NCBI GenBank assembly: GCA_017481325.1
Contig: JAFUPG010000012.1
Span: forward strand, 1 to 37,456
Length of the DNA stretch: 37,456 nucleotides
Origin: Oscillospiraceae bacterium
GTDB lineage: Bacteria > Bacillota_A > Clostridia > Oscillospirales > Oscillospiraceae
Reading direction: 5' to 3'
Under the pieces are notes generated by a model. It was not told where the DNA came from, ran no database searches, and saw only the letters and a program-made list of their open reading frames with translations. Within the stretch, counting starts at the first letter, position 1; every line of letters starts with the position of its first letter. Shown one piece after another: positions 24,796 through 31,976 of this stretch. The position numbers were made by a program, and so were the translations under genes.

Positions 24796-25737
24796 TCAGC
24801 CTTTCAGCTCGGCAGCGATGGCATCCATAATGGTCTGCTCTTCCTTCAGACCCTCGGAGACCGGTCTGCCCTCATAGAAGGCAGCGCAGAGGCCGGGGCC
24901 GATGGTAGCGCCGCAGGAGATACCTATGTCGTTGATAATGATTTCCGCAGGCTTGATCTCCTGGCGGATGCGCTCGGCCAGGATTTCGGCCTGGGCCTTG
25001 CGGTTGGAGTGGGCAACGAAGATCAGCTGCTTCTCGGGCTCTACGATGGTGGCCTGGATGTACTTCAGGGAGGCATCAAAAGCTGCTTTCTTGCCCTTGA
25101 ACTTCACCAGCACCTGGCTCATGCCCTCACGGTTGAAGTCCGCCATGGGGTTCACACCGGCCAGCGTGCCAAAGAAGGCCTTGAAATTGCTGATACGACC
25201 GGTCTTCACCAGGAAGAACAGGTCGTCCATGGAGCCGATCTGGTGGATGCAGTGCTTCTTTTCCTCAATGAAGGCGGCGGTCTCTTCGATGGTAGCACCC
25301 TCGTCACGCTTCTGGCAGGCCATAACGATCAGCTTGGACAGGGCGGTGGAGTAGCGCAGGGAGTCCACGCAGATGATCTTGCGCTCGGGATACTTCTTCC
25401 GCAGCTCCTCTGCCACCAGCAAAGTGGCCTGATAGGTGCCGGAAAGGCCGGAGGACAGGGAGATGCTCAGCACGTCCTTGCCTGCGGCAAGATGCTTCTC
25501 AAACTTGGACTCGATCTCACTGACGGGAGCGTTAGAGGTTTTGTAGAGCACCTTGCGGCCCTTCATGGAGTTGTAGTACTCCTCGGCGCTCATGCGCTCG
25601 AAATCCAGGTCGGCGGGCTCGGCATGGCCGTCGGGGAAATATACAACGCCCAGAAGCACATCGGGCACATTGAAGCGCTCACGCAGCGGAGCGGTAAAGT
25701 CCGAGGCGCTGTCGGGAATGATGACAAACTTGTCCAT
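24796..25737 (-). CDS. DegV family fatty acid-binding protein (FakB-like, first copy)
   Basis: A 313-aa paralogue of the next gene and the first gene of the operon. It has IPDSASDF near the N-terminus, YKTSNAP (65-71), SLSSGLSGTYQA (93-104), FFLVKTGRIS and CGATIGPGL (275-283). As in its neighbour, the residue expected to be His in GxHxGPG is replaced (Thr278). It differs from the second copy across most of its length and has a longer C-terminal tail, so this is an old duplication. Role: fatty acid carrier for FakA. The ATG 25737 follows AGGAGGAG, behind a near-consensus promoter. Confidence 0.9.
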   Translation of the reverse strand: MDKFVIIPDSASDFTAPLRERFNVPDVLLGVVYFPDGHAEPADLDFERMSAEEYYNSMKGRKVLYKTSNAPVSEIESKFEKHLAAGKDVLSISLSSGLSGTYQATLLVAEELRKKYPERKIICVDSLRYSTALSKLIVMACQKRDEGATIEETAAFIEEKKHCIHQIGSMDDLFFLVKTGRISNFKAFFGTLAGVNPMADFNREGMSQVLVKFKGKKAAFDASLKYIQATIVEPEKQLIFVAHSNRKAQAEILAERIRQEIKPAEIIINDIGISCGATIGPGLCAAFYEGRPVSEGLKEEQTIMDAIAAELKG

Positions 25738-25768
25738 GGGGATCTCCTCCTAAATAGATTCGCCGTAC

Positions 25769-25797
25769 ATTATAGCTTATTTTTCGACTTTTTTCAA
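25769..25797 (-). promoter_or_regulatory. Promoter of the fakB-fakB-fakA-plsX operon
   Basis: Minus-strand TTGAAA, 17-bp spacer, TATAAT. It lies back-to-back with the promoter of the Cys-hydrolase gene, the two -35 elements being 8 bp apart. Confidence 0.82.
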
Positions 25798-25805
25798 TGG
25801 ATAAA

Positions 25806-25834
25806 TTGCTTTTTATGGATTTCTATGCTATAAT
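25806..25834 (+). promoter_or_regulatory. Promoter of the Cys-hydrolase/deacetylase pair
   Basis: TTGCTT, 17-bp spacer, TATAAT preceded by TGC. It is divergent from the fak promoter. No clear FapR-type palindrome is visible between them. Confidence 0.75.
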
Positions 25835-25863
25835 CGCCCTAGTTTTTTTGAGGAGTTGTGACA

Positions 25864-26808
25864 ATGACGACAATTATCATTTGTATTGTCGCTTTTTTAT
25901 TGCTGAGCGGCCTGACTTTTATGCTGATCTACACCCTTCCCATCTCCATGCGTGTCTACCGGGACACCCTGGTGCGCACCTCGCCGGAGAAATGGGGACA
26001 TGTTTGCTCCGCCACCTGGCACCCCGAGCAGAGCGCCATGTGGGAGCAGGGCCTGGCCTGGGCAGAGCAGTACAAAGACCATATCCAGGAGCAGTGGATC
26101 GAGAACGAGGGTCTGAAGCTCTACGGCCAGTATTTTGACTTCGGCAGCGACCGCTGCGTCGTGATCCTGCCCGGCCGCTGTGAGTGCCTGAAGTATTCCT
26201 ATTACTTCGCTGAGCCCTACCGCAAGGCGGGCATGAACGTGCTGGTCATCGATGCCCGTTGCCACGGTCTCTCCGAGGGAACGCACCCCACCATTGGAGT
26301 CAAGGAGTCCGAAGACCTGCGCTGCTGGATCAAGCTGCTGACGGACAAGCTCCATAACCGTGAGATCTGGCTCCACGGCATCTGCGTAGGCACTGCTACG
26401 GCCATGTGCCTCCTGGAGCAGAAGGACTGCCCCAAGGCAGTGAAGGGTCTGGTCACCGAGGGCTGCTACGTCAGCTTCCGTGAGACCTTCAAGCGCCATA
26501 TGATCGCCGATAAGCGCCCCCTGTTCCCGGTGCTGGATCTGATCATGCTCCAGATCTACCGCCACACCGGCAGCAATGTCTACCGCAGAAAGCCCATCCG
26601 TGCCGTGAAGAAGATGCATCAGAAGGCTCTCTTCCTCTTTGGCAAGGAGGACGTGTTCTCTATTCCCGTCAAGAGTCAGAAGCTCTTCGATGCCTGCGCC
26701 TCTCAGGAGAAGAAGCTGGTGTGGTTCGAACACGGCAGCCATTCCCATCTGCGCTTAAACAATGTAGAGACCTATGATAACGCCATCGTGGAGTTTGTGA
26801 ATGAATAA
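25864..26808 (+). CDS. Alpha/beta hydrolase with Cys in the nucleophile position
   Basis: A 314-aa protein with an N-terminal membrane helix (about 3-25) and an alpha/beta-hydrolase domain. DARCHGLSEG marks the core; the nucleophile elbow reads LHGICVG with Cys174 where Ser is usual (GxSxG). The acid candidate is Asp263 (GKEDVF) and the base His290, His293 or His295 in EHGSHSH. Cys nucleophiles are known in dienelactone hydrolases, so this could be an active thiol esterase or an altered enzyme. The ATG 25864 is 8 nt after GAGGAG; a GTG at 25858 is too close to that site. Its last 8 bp overlap the deacetylase gene, so the two are translationally coupled. Substrate unknown. Confidence 0.87.
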   Translation: MTTIIICIVAFLLLSGLTFMLIYTLPISMRVYRDTLVRTSPEKWGHVCSATWHPEQSAMWEQGLAWAEQYKDHIQEQWIENEGLKLYGQYFDFGSDRCVVILPGRCECLKYSYYFAEPYRKAGMNVLVIDARCHGLSEGTHPTIGVKESEDLRCWIKLLTDKLHNREIWLHGICVGTATAMCLLEQKDCPKAVKGLVTEGCYVSFRETFKRHMIADKRPLFPVLDLIMLQIYRHTGSNVYRRKPIRAVKKMHQKALFLFGKEDVFSIPVKSQKLFDACASQEKKLVWFEHGSHSHLRLNNVETYDNAIVEFVNE

Positions 26809-27652
26809 AAAGTACGCTGTTTTTACCATGGACGTAGAGGCCTTTGCGGACACAGAGTGCCTGAGCCGTGCGGGCATGGAGTTTGAGCAGGATATGCTGG
26901 ACGGCCTGGATGCCTATATGGAGATCCTGGATCGCCACGGCATCAAGGCCACCATGTTCTCCGTCTGCCGCACCGCCCTACAGGCCAAGGATCGTATTCT
27001 CGATCACCTGCGCAAGGGTCACGAGTTGGCGCTGCACAGCTACGACCACCGTCCCCTGTGCCAGCTGACGGACGAGGAATTCCGCAGCCAGACCAAAATG
27101 GCCAAGGAGCTGATGTCCGAGACCTTCGGCACACAGATCAGCGGCTACCGTGCCCCCTGCTTCGGCATTGACGATTCCAAGCTGCAGATCCTGCGGGAAC
27201 TGGGCTTTGACTACGACTCCAGCCACCTGGGATTTTCCCCTGCCCGTCACAGTATGCCTGTGGGCTTCCACGGCTTTGAGCAGCTGCGCAAGGGCATCCT
27301 CCGCTGCAAGGATTTCTTCGAATTCGGCCTGACCCAGGATCGCCTGTTCGGCCATGACTATCCCATCTCCGGCGGCGGCTATGTGCGCCTCTTTAACTGG
27401 GGCATTATTAAGGCCATCATCAAGGATTATATTTTCAAGAACGACTACTATGTCTTTTACTTGCATCCCTTTGAGCTGAGCAAGCAGCCCATTCCCTACC
27501 TGCCCAAGCTGAAGCTCTACGACCAGTACTACCTGAACCACGGCATTCGCAGCTACCATAAGAAGGTAGAGTGGATCATCCAGATCCTCAGCCGTGCGGG
27601 CTACGAGTTCGTCACCTTCAAGGAACTGGTGCAGCATATGAAAAACGCCTGA
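26801..27652 (+). CDS. Polysaccharide deacetylase family protein (NodB fold)
   Basis: A 283-aa cytoplasmic or membrane-associated protein with no signal peptide. Motifs of the CE4/NodB family are TMDVE (Asp11), HELALHSYDH (His79 and His83, metal ligands), SGYRAPCFGI (RAP-type motif) and YYVFYLHPFEL near the C-terminus. Such enzymes remove N-acetyl groups from sugars, using Asp-His-His-bound metal. The lack of a signal peptide, the intracellular-looking sequence and the coupling to a membrane-anchored hydrolase suggest a lipid-linked or nucleotide-sugar intermediate as substrate rather than mature wall; that is inference. The stop codon lies inside the left arm of its terminator. Confidence 0.9.
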   Translation: MNKKYAVFTMDVEAFADTECLSRAGMEFEQDMLDGLDAYMEILDRHGIKATMFSVCRTALQAKDRILDHLRKGHELALHSYDHRPLCQLTDEEFRSQTKMAKELMSETFGTQISGYRAPCFGIDDSKLQILRELGFDYDSSHLGFSPARHSMPVGFHGFEQLRKGILRCKDFFEFGLTQDRLFGHDYPISGGGYVRLFNWGIIKAIIKDYIFKNDYYVFYLHPFELSKQPIPYLPKLKLYDQYYLNHGIRSYHKKVEWIIQILSRAGYEFVTFKELVQHMKNA

Positions 27653-27682
27653 CTTCGTGTGAAGTCAGGCGTTTTTCTCTTA
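27641..27682. terminator. Bidirectional terminator overlapping the deacetylase stop codon
   Basis: A 16-bp perfect stem (27641-27656 with 27661-27676; core ACGCCTGACTTC), loop GTGT, A/T runs on both sides. The plus-strand gene's TGA at 27650-27652 is in the left arm. It also serves the convergent membrane-protein gene. Confidence 0.9.
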
Positions 27683-28543
27683 AAGATTGGCCAGCGCATC
27701 TCCGATCAGGGTATAAATTGCCAGCAAGGGAAACAGAAGTGTGCCGATATAACGGAACCATTGAACAGCGTTTCTCTGTGTTGTCCCCTTAGAGGTAAAC
27801 AGGCACAGCGGTATACACAGCAAAAAGCAAAGGCACACTGCGCCGGTGGTCACGGGAATCATGACCCGATGCCAGCCCGTCAGCAGGAACAGTGCCGTAC
27901 AGGCCACATACAGGTACAGAAAAACTTTGTTCAGCATGTAGCGGAAACCCAGGTCGTACTCCTGATGGATGCTTTCGTAGAGCCAGTAGTTGCGCATCCC
28001 CTGTTTCATCCGTTCGATCCGCTTTTCCGACAAGCCGGTCTTTTCCGGGATCATCTCGCTGAAAGAGGCACGGAACGACACATAATAAATGGGCGGAAGC
28101 ATACAGAAGATCAGCTGGATAAAATAGTGGTTGATCGCCGCCTCGTCAAAGATACGGTAGAAATCGGGAACATACATAATGACCAGGGCAATGGCCGTCA
28201 GCGCAGCGCCTATGAGCAGGCAGAATGCGGTGACCTTATGCCCCAGGTACTGGCCGATCCAGGCGCCGACGATGTTAAAAAAGCCGATCCCTATGGAGAA
28301 AGCACCGATAAAAGCCAAGATGAGAAAGCCGCTGTTGGGCGCCGGATAGAGGAAAATGCAAAAAAGCATCAGGAGGAGCATGGGAAGAAGCAGTACCGTA
28401 ATGCCAATGAAGCACAGCAGCCCATAGGCTTTTGGATGCTGCCTCATAAATTCCGCATCGGACTCCCGGGTGAAGAAAAAGGCTGCGGTACCCCAATCCG
28501 GCATTTTTGAGTTAAATTTCGGTCGGATTTTCTTTTTGGACAT
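27680..28543 (-). CDS. Unknown polytopic membrane protein
   Basis: A 287-aa protein with a cytoplasmic-looking, positively charged N-terminus (MSKKKIRPKF) and about seven hydrophobic helices: around 43-66, 71-95, 99-120, 137-155, 205-225, 229-250 and 264-282. A hydrophilic central stretch near 160-200 carries many Arg/Lys/Glu residues. I recognise no family or catalytic motif. It begins 13 bp after the DUF362 gene with its own AAGAAGGA site, so it is probably co-transcribed with it. Confidence 0.75.
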   Translation of the reverse strand: MSKKKIRPKFNSKMPDWGTAAFFFTRESDAEFMRQHPKAYGLLCFIGITVLLLPMLLLMLFCIFLYPAPNSGFLILAFIGAFSIGIGFFNIVGAWIGQYLGHKVTAFCLLIGAALTAIALVIMYVPDFYRIFDEAAINHYFIQLIFCMLPPIYYVSFRASFSEMIPEKTGLSEKRIERMKQGMRNYWLYESIHQEYDLGFRYMLNKVFLYLYVACTALFLLTGWHRVMIPVTTGAVCLCFLLCIPLCLFTSKGTTQRNAVQWFRYIGTLLFPLLAIYTLIGDALANL

Positions 28544-28556
28544 GGTTTTTCCTTCT

Positions 28557-29702
28557 TTATCGGTTCAGAATTCGGGCGATCAGGGGACGGTGTACCTTCA
28601 GGGCACCTTTGGGGCAGAACTCCTGGCAGCAGAAGCAGCGGATGCACTTCTTTTTGTCGATCTTCGGCTTCTTTTTTACCATGGTAATGGCCTTGGCGGG
28701 GCAGAGACGGGCGCAGCGCAGGCAGCCGATGCAGGCATCGGGCTCCTTCAGCTTGGGGCTGGCCTGGAGGGCTTTTTTGGCGATCTTGCCAAAGACCACA
28801 CCCAATTTCCCCGGCAGGAAGTTCTCAAATTGCAGGCTCTTGTTCTGGGGCGGCAGCACAAAGCCCTCCACCGGGCAGAGCTCTCCCTGTACCTCCACCT
28901 CTTCCGCACTTTGAGGGCAGAGACCACGGTCAAAGGCGGCCTTTAAGGTAGGCACGGCCATGGGTTCTGCGCCGATGAGCTTGGCGCAGACCAGATCCAG
29001 CTTGTGGCAATTCTCTGCAGCTAAAACAGCGCCGATCTTTCGGGGCGTTCCGGCGGTGGGACCGTTGCCCTCCATGCCCATAATGGCATCCACCAGATAC
29101 AGCCGGGGCTTAAAATACTCGTTGAGGTCAATGATCATATCCGCAAAATCCATGGGATTGTGGAAGCGGAAGTGGTACTCCGGCTTCATGGTGCCGGGGA
29201 CAGCGCCGAAGAGGTTCTTGGTGGCGGCGGTCATGGTCATCATGCCGTGGCTCTTCAGCTTGCAGAAGCTGATAATGGCGTCGGCATTTTCCAGATAGTC
29301 CGTGACGGTAAAACTCTTGGCCACCTTGGCCTGGGGGAAGAACACGCTCTTCTGCTCAAAATTGCGGTTCAGCTCCGCACCGACGGCCTCTGCCTCTCCC
29401 AGACCGCAGACGGCGTACACATGATTCAGAACGGTAGCGTTAAAAAGCTGACCGGGGCTGTCGCCGATGACCACATGAGCGCCCTTTTCCTTCAGCAGTT
29501 TGGTCAGAGCGGTCAGCAGCACCGGATGGGTGGTGCCGGCCTTCTCCGGCTTCATGGCCTCCACCAGATTGGCCTTGATGACAATGCGCATACCCTCTCT
29601 GACCCAGTCAAGCCCCCCAAAAGGCTCCATCGCCGCCAAAAGGGCTTGCGTACAGCTCTCCAGCTCATATTCCTCACAGCGAACAACAGATACTTCCGTC
29701 AT
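28557..29702 (-). CDS. DUF362 iron-sulfur protein
   Basis: A 381-aa protein starting at ATG 29702, 6 nt after GGAGG; an upstream in-frame ATG (29747) is in the leader. The N-terminal 300 residues are the DUF362 domain (IVIKANLVEAMKPEKAGTTH, later GDSPGQ and KNLFGAVPG). The C-terminus has two [4Fe-4S] motifs: Cys324/327/330/334 and Cys353/356/359/363. DUF362 ferredoxin-like proteins are frequent in anaerobes and of unknown function, with electron transfer likely. An unknown membrane protein follows 13 bp downstream. Its leader of more than 200 nt carries a dispersed hairpin repeat. Confidence 0.9.
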   Translation of the reverse strand: MTEVSVVRCEEYELESCTQALLAAMEPFGGLDWVREGMRIVIKANLVEAMKPEKAGTTHPVLLTALTKLLKEKGAHVVIGDSPGQLFNATVLNHVYAVCGLGEAEAVGAELNRNFEQKSVFFPQAKVAKSFTVTDYLENADAIISFCKLKSHGMMTMTAATKNLFGAVPGTMKPEYHFRFHNPMDFADMIIDLNEYFKPRLYLVDAIMGMEGNGPTAGTPRKIGAVLAAENCHKLDLVCAKLIGAEPMAVPTLKAAFDRGLCPQSAEEVEVQGELCPVEGFVLPPQNKSLQFENFLPGKLGVVFGKIAKKALQASPKLKEPDACIGCLRCARLCPAKAITMVKKKPKIDKKKCIRCFCCQEFCPKGALKVHRPLIARILNR

Positions 29703-29723
29703 AACAATCCTCCGGAGTGTACA

Positions 29724-29894
29724 GGAAACGGAAATTTTGCGCGGCACTTTGGTGCTGTGAACTAACAGCTAATAGCGAAAAACTAAGAACTAAGGTGTGC
29801 CTCCGGCACGGATTTTAAATCCATCGGCGGAGCCGATACCTCACTTATTAGCTATTCGTTCTTAGCCATTAGTTCTAAGATAAATTTCCCTTTG
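29724..29894. repeat. Dispersed hairpin repeat, copy B
   Basis: About 170 bp in the leader of the DUF362 gene. The left arm (GAACTAACAGCTAATAGCG) and the reverse complement of the right arm (GAACTAATGGCTAAGAACG) match well. Internal hairpins are GTGCCTCCGGCAC, GGATTTTAAATCC and ATCGGCGGAGCCGAT. The right end AAATTTCCCTTTG matches copies A and C after small deletions. The left end is approximate (GAAACGGAAATTTTGCGCGG). Confidence 0.68.
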
Positions 29895-29912
29895 CCTCAT
29901 TTTATTTGTTCC

Positions 29913-29941
29913 ATTTTACTATTTTGCCGTGGTCTTGTAAA
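29913..29941 (-). promoter_or_regulatory. Promoter of the DUF362 gene
   Basis: Minus-strand TTTACA, 17-bp spacer, TAAAAT, upstream of repeat copy B, so the element would be transcribed in the leader. About 75 bp between it and the next plus-strand promoter show no other feature. Confidence 0.65.
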
Positions 29942-30017
29942 GAGAAAATCAAAATTTCTATGCATATTGCTCAAAAATTGTTAGAAAGATTTGTCAAAAT
30001 CAGCGGAGGGAAAAGCG

Positions 30018-30046
30018 TTGCAATTTTGAAGGAAGTTCGATATAAT
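30018..30046 (+). promoter_or_regulatory. Promoter of the ssnA-ygfK operon
   Basis: TTGCAA, 17-bp spacer, TATAAT. Predicted start near 30053, immediately ahead of the structured leader. Confidence 0.82.
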
Positions 30047-30052
30047 AAGATT

Positions 30053-30171
30053 GTAATTGAAGATTGATAGCTGTAACGAAGTGCTTCGCGCACGGGCTTC
30101 CGACTATCACTCAGGGCTACTTGAGTGGAGATGTTGAACTATGCATGTAGGTTCACATCCCCACGTTTTTT
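30053..30171 (+). ncRNA. Putative riboswitch leader with intrinsic terminator ahead of ssnA
   Basis: The leader folds by inspection into three parts. (1) An aptamer-like element: outer helix TGATAG/CTATCA (30065-30070 and 30104-30109) and inner helix GTGC/GCAC (30081-30084 and 30090-30093), enclosing a 10/10-nt internal loop, CTGTAACGAA facing GGGCTTCCGA. (2) An alternative helix, CACTCA/TGAGTG (30108-30113 and 30122-30127), sharing bases with both neighbours. (3) An intrinsic terminator: GTGGAGATG pairing with CATCCCCAC (30125-30133 and 30156-30164) with an inner TGAAC/GTTCA helix, then GTTTTTT at 30165-30171. This matches the architecture of transcription-attenuating riboswitches. I cannot match it to a known class with certainty. 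The downstream purine/urate catabolic genes suggest a purine or urate ligand, an inference. Confidence 0.62.
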
Positions 30172-30197
30172 GTAATTACATTAAGGAGGTCAACCAC

Positions 30198-31538
30198 ATG
30201 TACATTCTTGCCAACGGTAAACTGATCACCAGAAGCGCTACCATCCCCTACCTGCCTGATGGCGGTGTCGTCATTGAGGGCACCAAGATCAAGGAAGTGG
30301 GCACCACCGCCGATCTGAAGGCAAAGTATCCCCAGGCAGAGTTCATTGATGCCAAGGGCGGCGTGATTATGCCTGCGCTCATCAATGCCCATACCCATAT
30401 CTATTCTGCGCTGGCCCGTGGCCTGTCCATCAAGGGCAATAATCCCACCAACTTCTACGAAGTTTTAGACGGCACCTGGTGGGCCATTGACCGCAAGCTG
30501 ATGCTCTCCGGCACCAAGGCCTCTGCAGATGCCCTGTACATCGACTGCATCAAGCAGGGTGTTACAACGATTTTTGACCACCACGCTTCCTATGGCGAGA
30601 TTCCCGGCTCCCTGTTTAAGATCGCTGAGTCTGCCAAGGAGTTTGGCATCCGCTCCTGCCTCTGCTACGAGGTTTCCGACCGTGACGGCGAGGAAAAGTG
30701 CCTCCAGGGCATCAAGGAAAATGCCGACTTCATTACCTGGTGCGAAGAGCAGAAGGATCCTATGCTCAAGGCCATGTTTGGCGGCCACGCACTCTTTACC
30801 ATCTCTGACAAGACCTTTGAGCGTATGGTCGAGGCCAATAACGGTCGTACCGGCTACCATATCCACGTCTCCGAGGGCATGAACGACGTCTATGACTCCC
30901 TGCAGAACTATGGCCGCCGTCCTGTCCAGAGATTGCAGGATCACGGTATCCTGGGCCCCAAGACTATTCTGGGTCACTGCATCCATGTGAACTCCGCCGA
31001 GATCGAGATCATCAAGAGCACCGACACCATGGTGGTCAATAACCCCGAGTCCAACATGGGCAATGCCGTGGGCACCTGCCCCGTGCTGCCCCTGTACAAG
31101 GCCGGCATCCTCCTGGGCATGGGTACCGATGCCTATACCAACGACATGCTGGAGTCCATCAAGGTCGCCCTCTGCGCCCAGCGCCAGAATGCCTGCCTGC
31201 CCAATGTGGGCTGGTGCGAGGTCACGGATATGCTCTTCAAGAACAACGCCCTCATCGGCGCCCGTTACTTCGACGAGAAGCTGGGTGTGCTGGAGGCCGG
31301 CGCTGCCGCTGACGTGATCGTCATGGACTACAAGCCCTTCACCCCCTTCTCCGACGCCAATATCGACGGCCATATACTCTTCGGCATGACCGGCCGCCAG
31401 TGCCAGACCACCATCGGCAACGGTAAGCTCCTCATGAAGGACCGTGAGCTGGTAGGCATCGACGAGGAAGCCGTCAATGCCCGTATTCTGGAAGAGTCCA
31501 AGAAGCTCTGGACCGCCCTCAACGGCTGCGCCTACTAA
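30198..31538 (+). CDS. ssnA: Putative aminohydrolase SsnA
   Basis: A 446-aa amidohydrolase-superfamily enzyme starting at ATG 30198, 7 nt after AAGGAGGT. An ATG at 30141 lies inside the leader terminator and is rejected. Metal-site residues are in NAHTHIYS (His65, His67), GYHIHVSEG (His221, His223), ILGHCIHV (His260) and GTDAYTND (Asp311). SsnA is known from the E. coli selenium/purine cluster (ygfK-ssnA and neighbours), and homologous clusters in gut anaerobes are needed for anaerobic urate/purine breakdown; its exact reaction, probably a deamination or ring hydrolysis, is not settled. It is the first gene behind the putative riboswitch. Confidence 0.9.
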   Translation: MYILANGKLITRSATIPYLPDGGVVIEGTKIKEVGTTADLKAKYPQAEFIDAKGGVIMPALINAHTHIYSALARGLSIKGNNPTNFYEVLDGTWWAIDRKLMLSGTKASADALYIDCIKQGVTTIFDHHASYGEIPGSLFKIAESAKEFGIRSCLCYEVSDRDGEEKCLQGIKENADFITWCEEQKDPMLKAMFGGHALFTISDKTFERMVEANNGRTGYHIHVSEGMNDVYDSLQNYGRRPVQRLQDHGILGPKTILGHCIHVNSAEIEIIKSTDTMVVNNPESNMGNAVGTCPVLPLYKAGILLGMGTDAYTNDMLESIKVALCAQRQNACLPNVGWCEVTDMLFKNNALIGARYFDEKLGVLEAGAAADVIVMDYKPFTPFSDANIDGHILFGMTGRQCQTTIGNGKLLMKDRELVGIDEEAVNARILEESKKLWTALNGCAY

Positions 31539-31544
31539 TTGCCC

Positions 31545-31955
31545 ATGCTCAGCGCATCGGAAAATTTTTGCAAGTGGACGCTGCTGGGGTTACTGATTAC
31601 ATCTTTGTTTCTGCCGGTTATCCTGATCGTAAAACTGGATCTGCTGCATACCACCTATGTCTTTGATGCGCTTCTCTTCATTATGCTGGTGGTTACCACC
31701 GTCCAGGCCATCCCCGGCCTGATCGGCTGGTTTATGCTCCATCGCTACGATGAACGGGGCAAGAAGGTGCTCTCCCGCACCTATCTCACCACCCTGGCGG
31801 TTTACAGCCTCTACAGCGTTTTCCTGCAGATCACGCTGCTCTTCCCCGGCACCTTTTATATCTTCCCCTTTGAGATCGTCTGCATTTGCTATCTGCTTTT
31901 CTTCAATGTTGCGGTTTTCGTCCTGAAGCACTTCTGGACACGTGACGTATACTAA
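31545..31955 (+). CDS. Unknown four-helix membrane protein between ssnA and ygfK
   Basis: A 136-aa protein with four hydrophobic helices (about 14-31, 40-62, 82-103, 106-127) and a short basic C-terminus (KHFWTRDVY). It begins at ATG 31545, 7 bp after the ssnA stop, with a TTG at 31539 as an alternative. There is no clear ribosome-binding site, so translation is probably coupled to ssnA. It ends 21 bp before ygfK. I do not recognise a family. Its position in a purine-catabolic operon suggests a transport-related or scaffold role, but nothing in the sequence proves it. Confidence 0.72.
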   Translation: MLSASENFCKWTLLGLLITSLFLPVILIVKLDLLHTTYVFDALLFIMLVVTTVQAIPGLIGWFMLHRYDERGKKVLSRTYLTTLAVYSLYSVFLQITLLFPGTFYIFPFEIVCICYLLFFNVAVFVLKHFWTRDVY

Positions 31956-31976
31956 TTCTGATCGGAGGATTTTACA

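Noticed and set aside
29886..30017. An additional small gene or RNA in the AT-rich gap before the ssnA promoter
   Set aside because: No frame with a ribosome-binding site was found; apart from the minus-strand DUF362 promoter and the end of repeat B it appears to hold nothing.
30141..30197. ATG at 30141 as an upstream start for ssnA
   Set aside because: It lies in the loop/arm of the leader terminator and has no ribosome-binding site; ATG 30198 follows AAGGAGGT and aligns with the family start.
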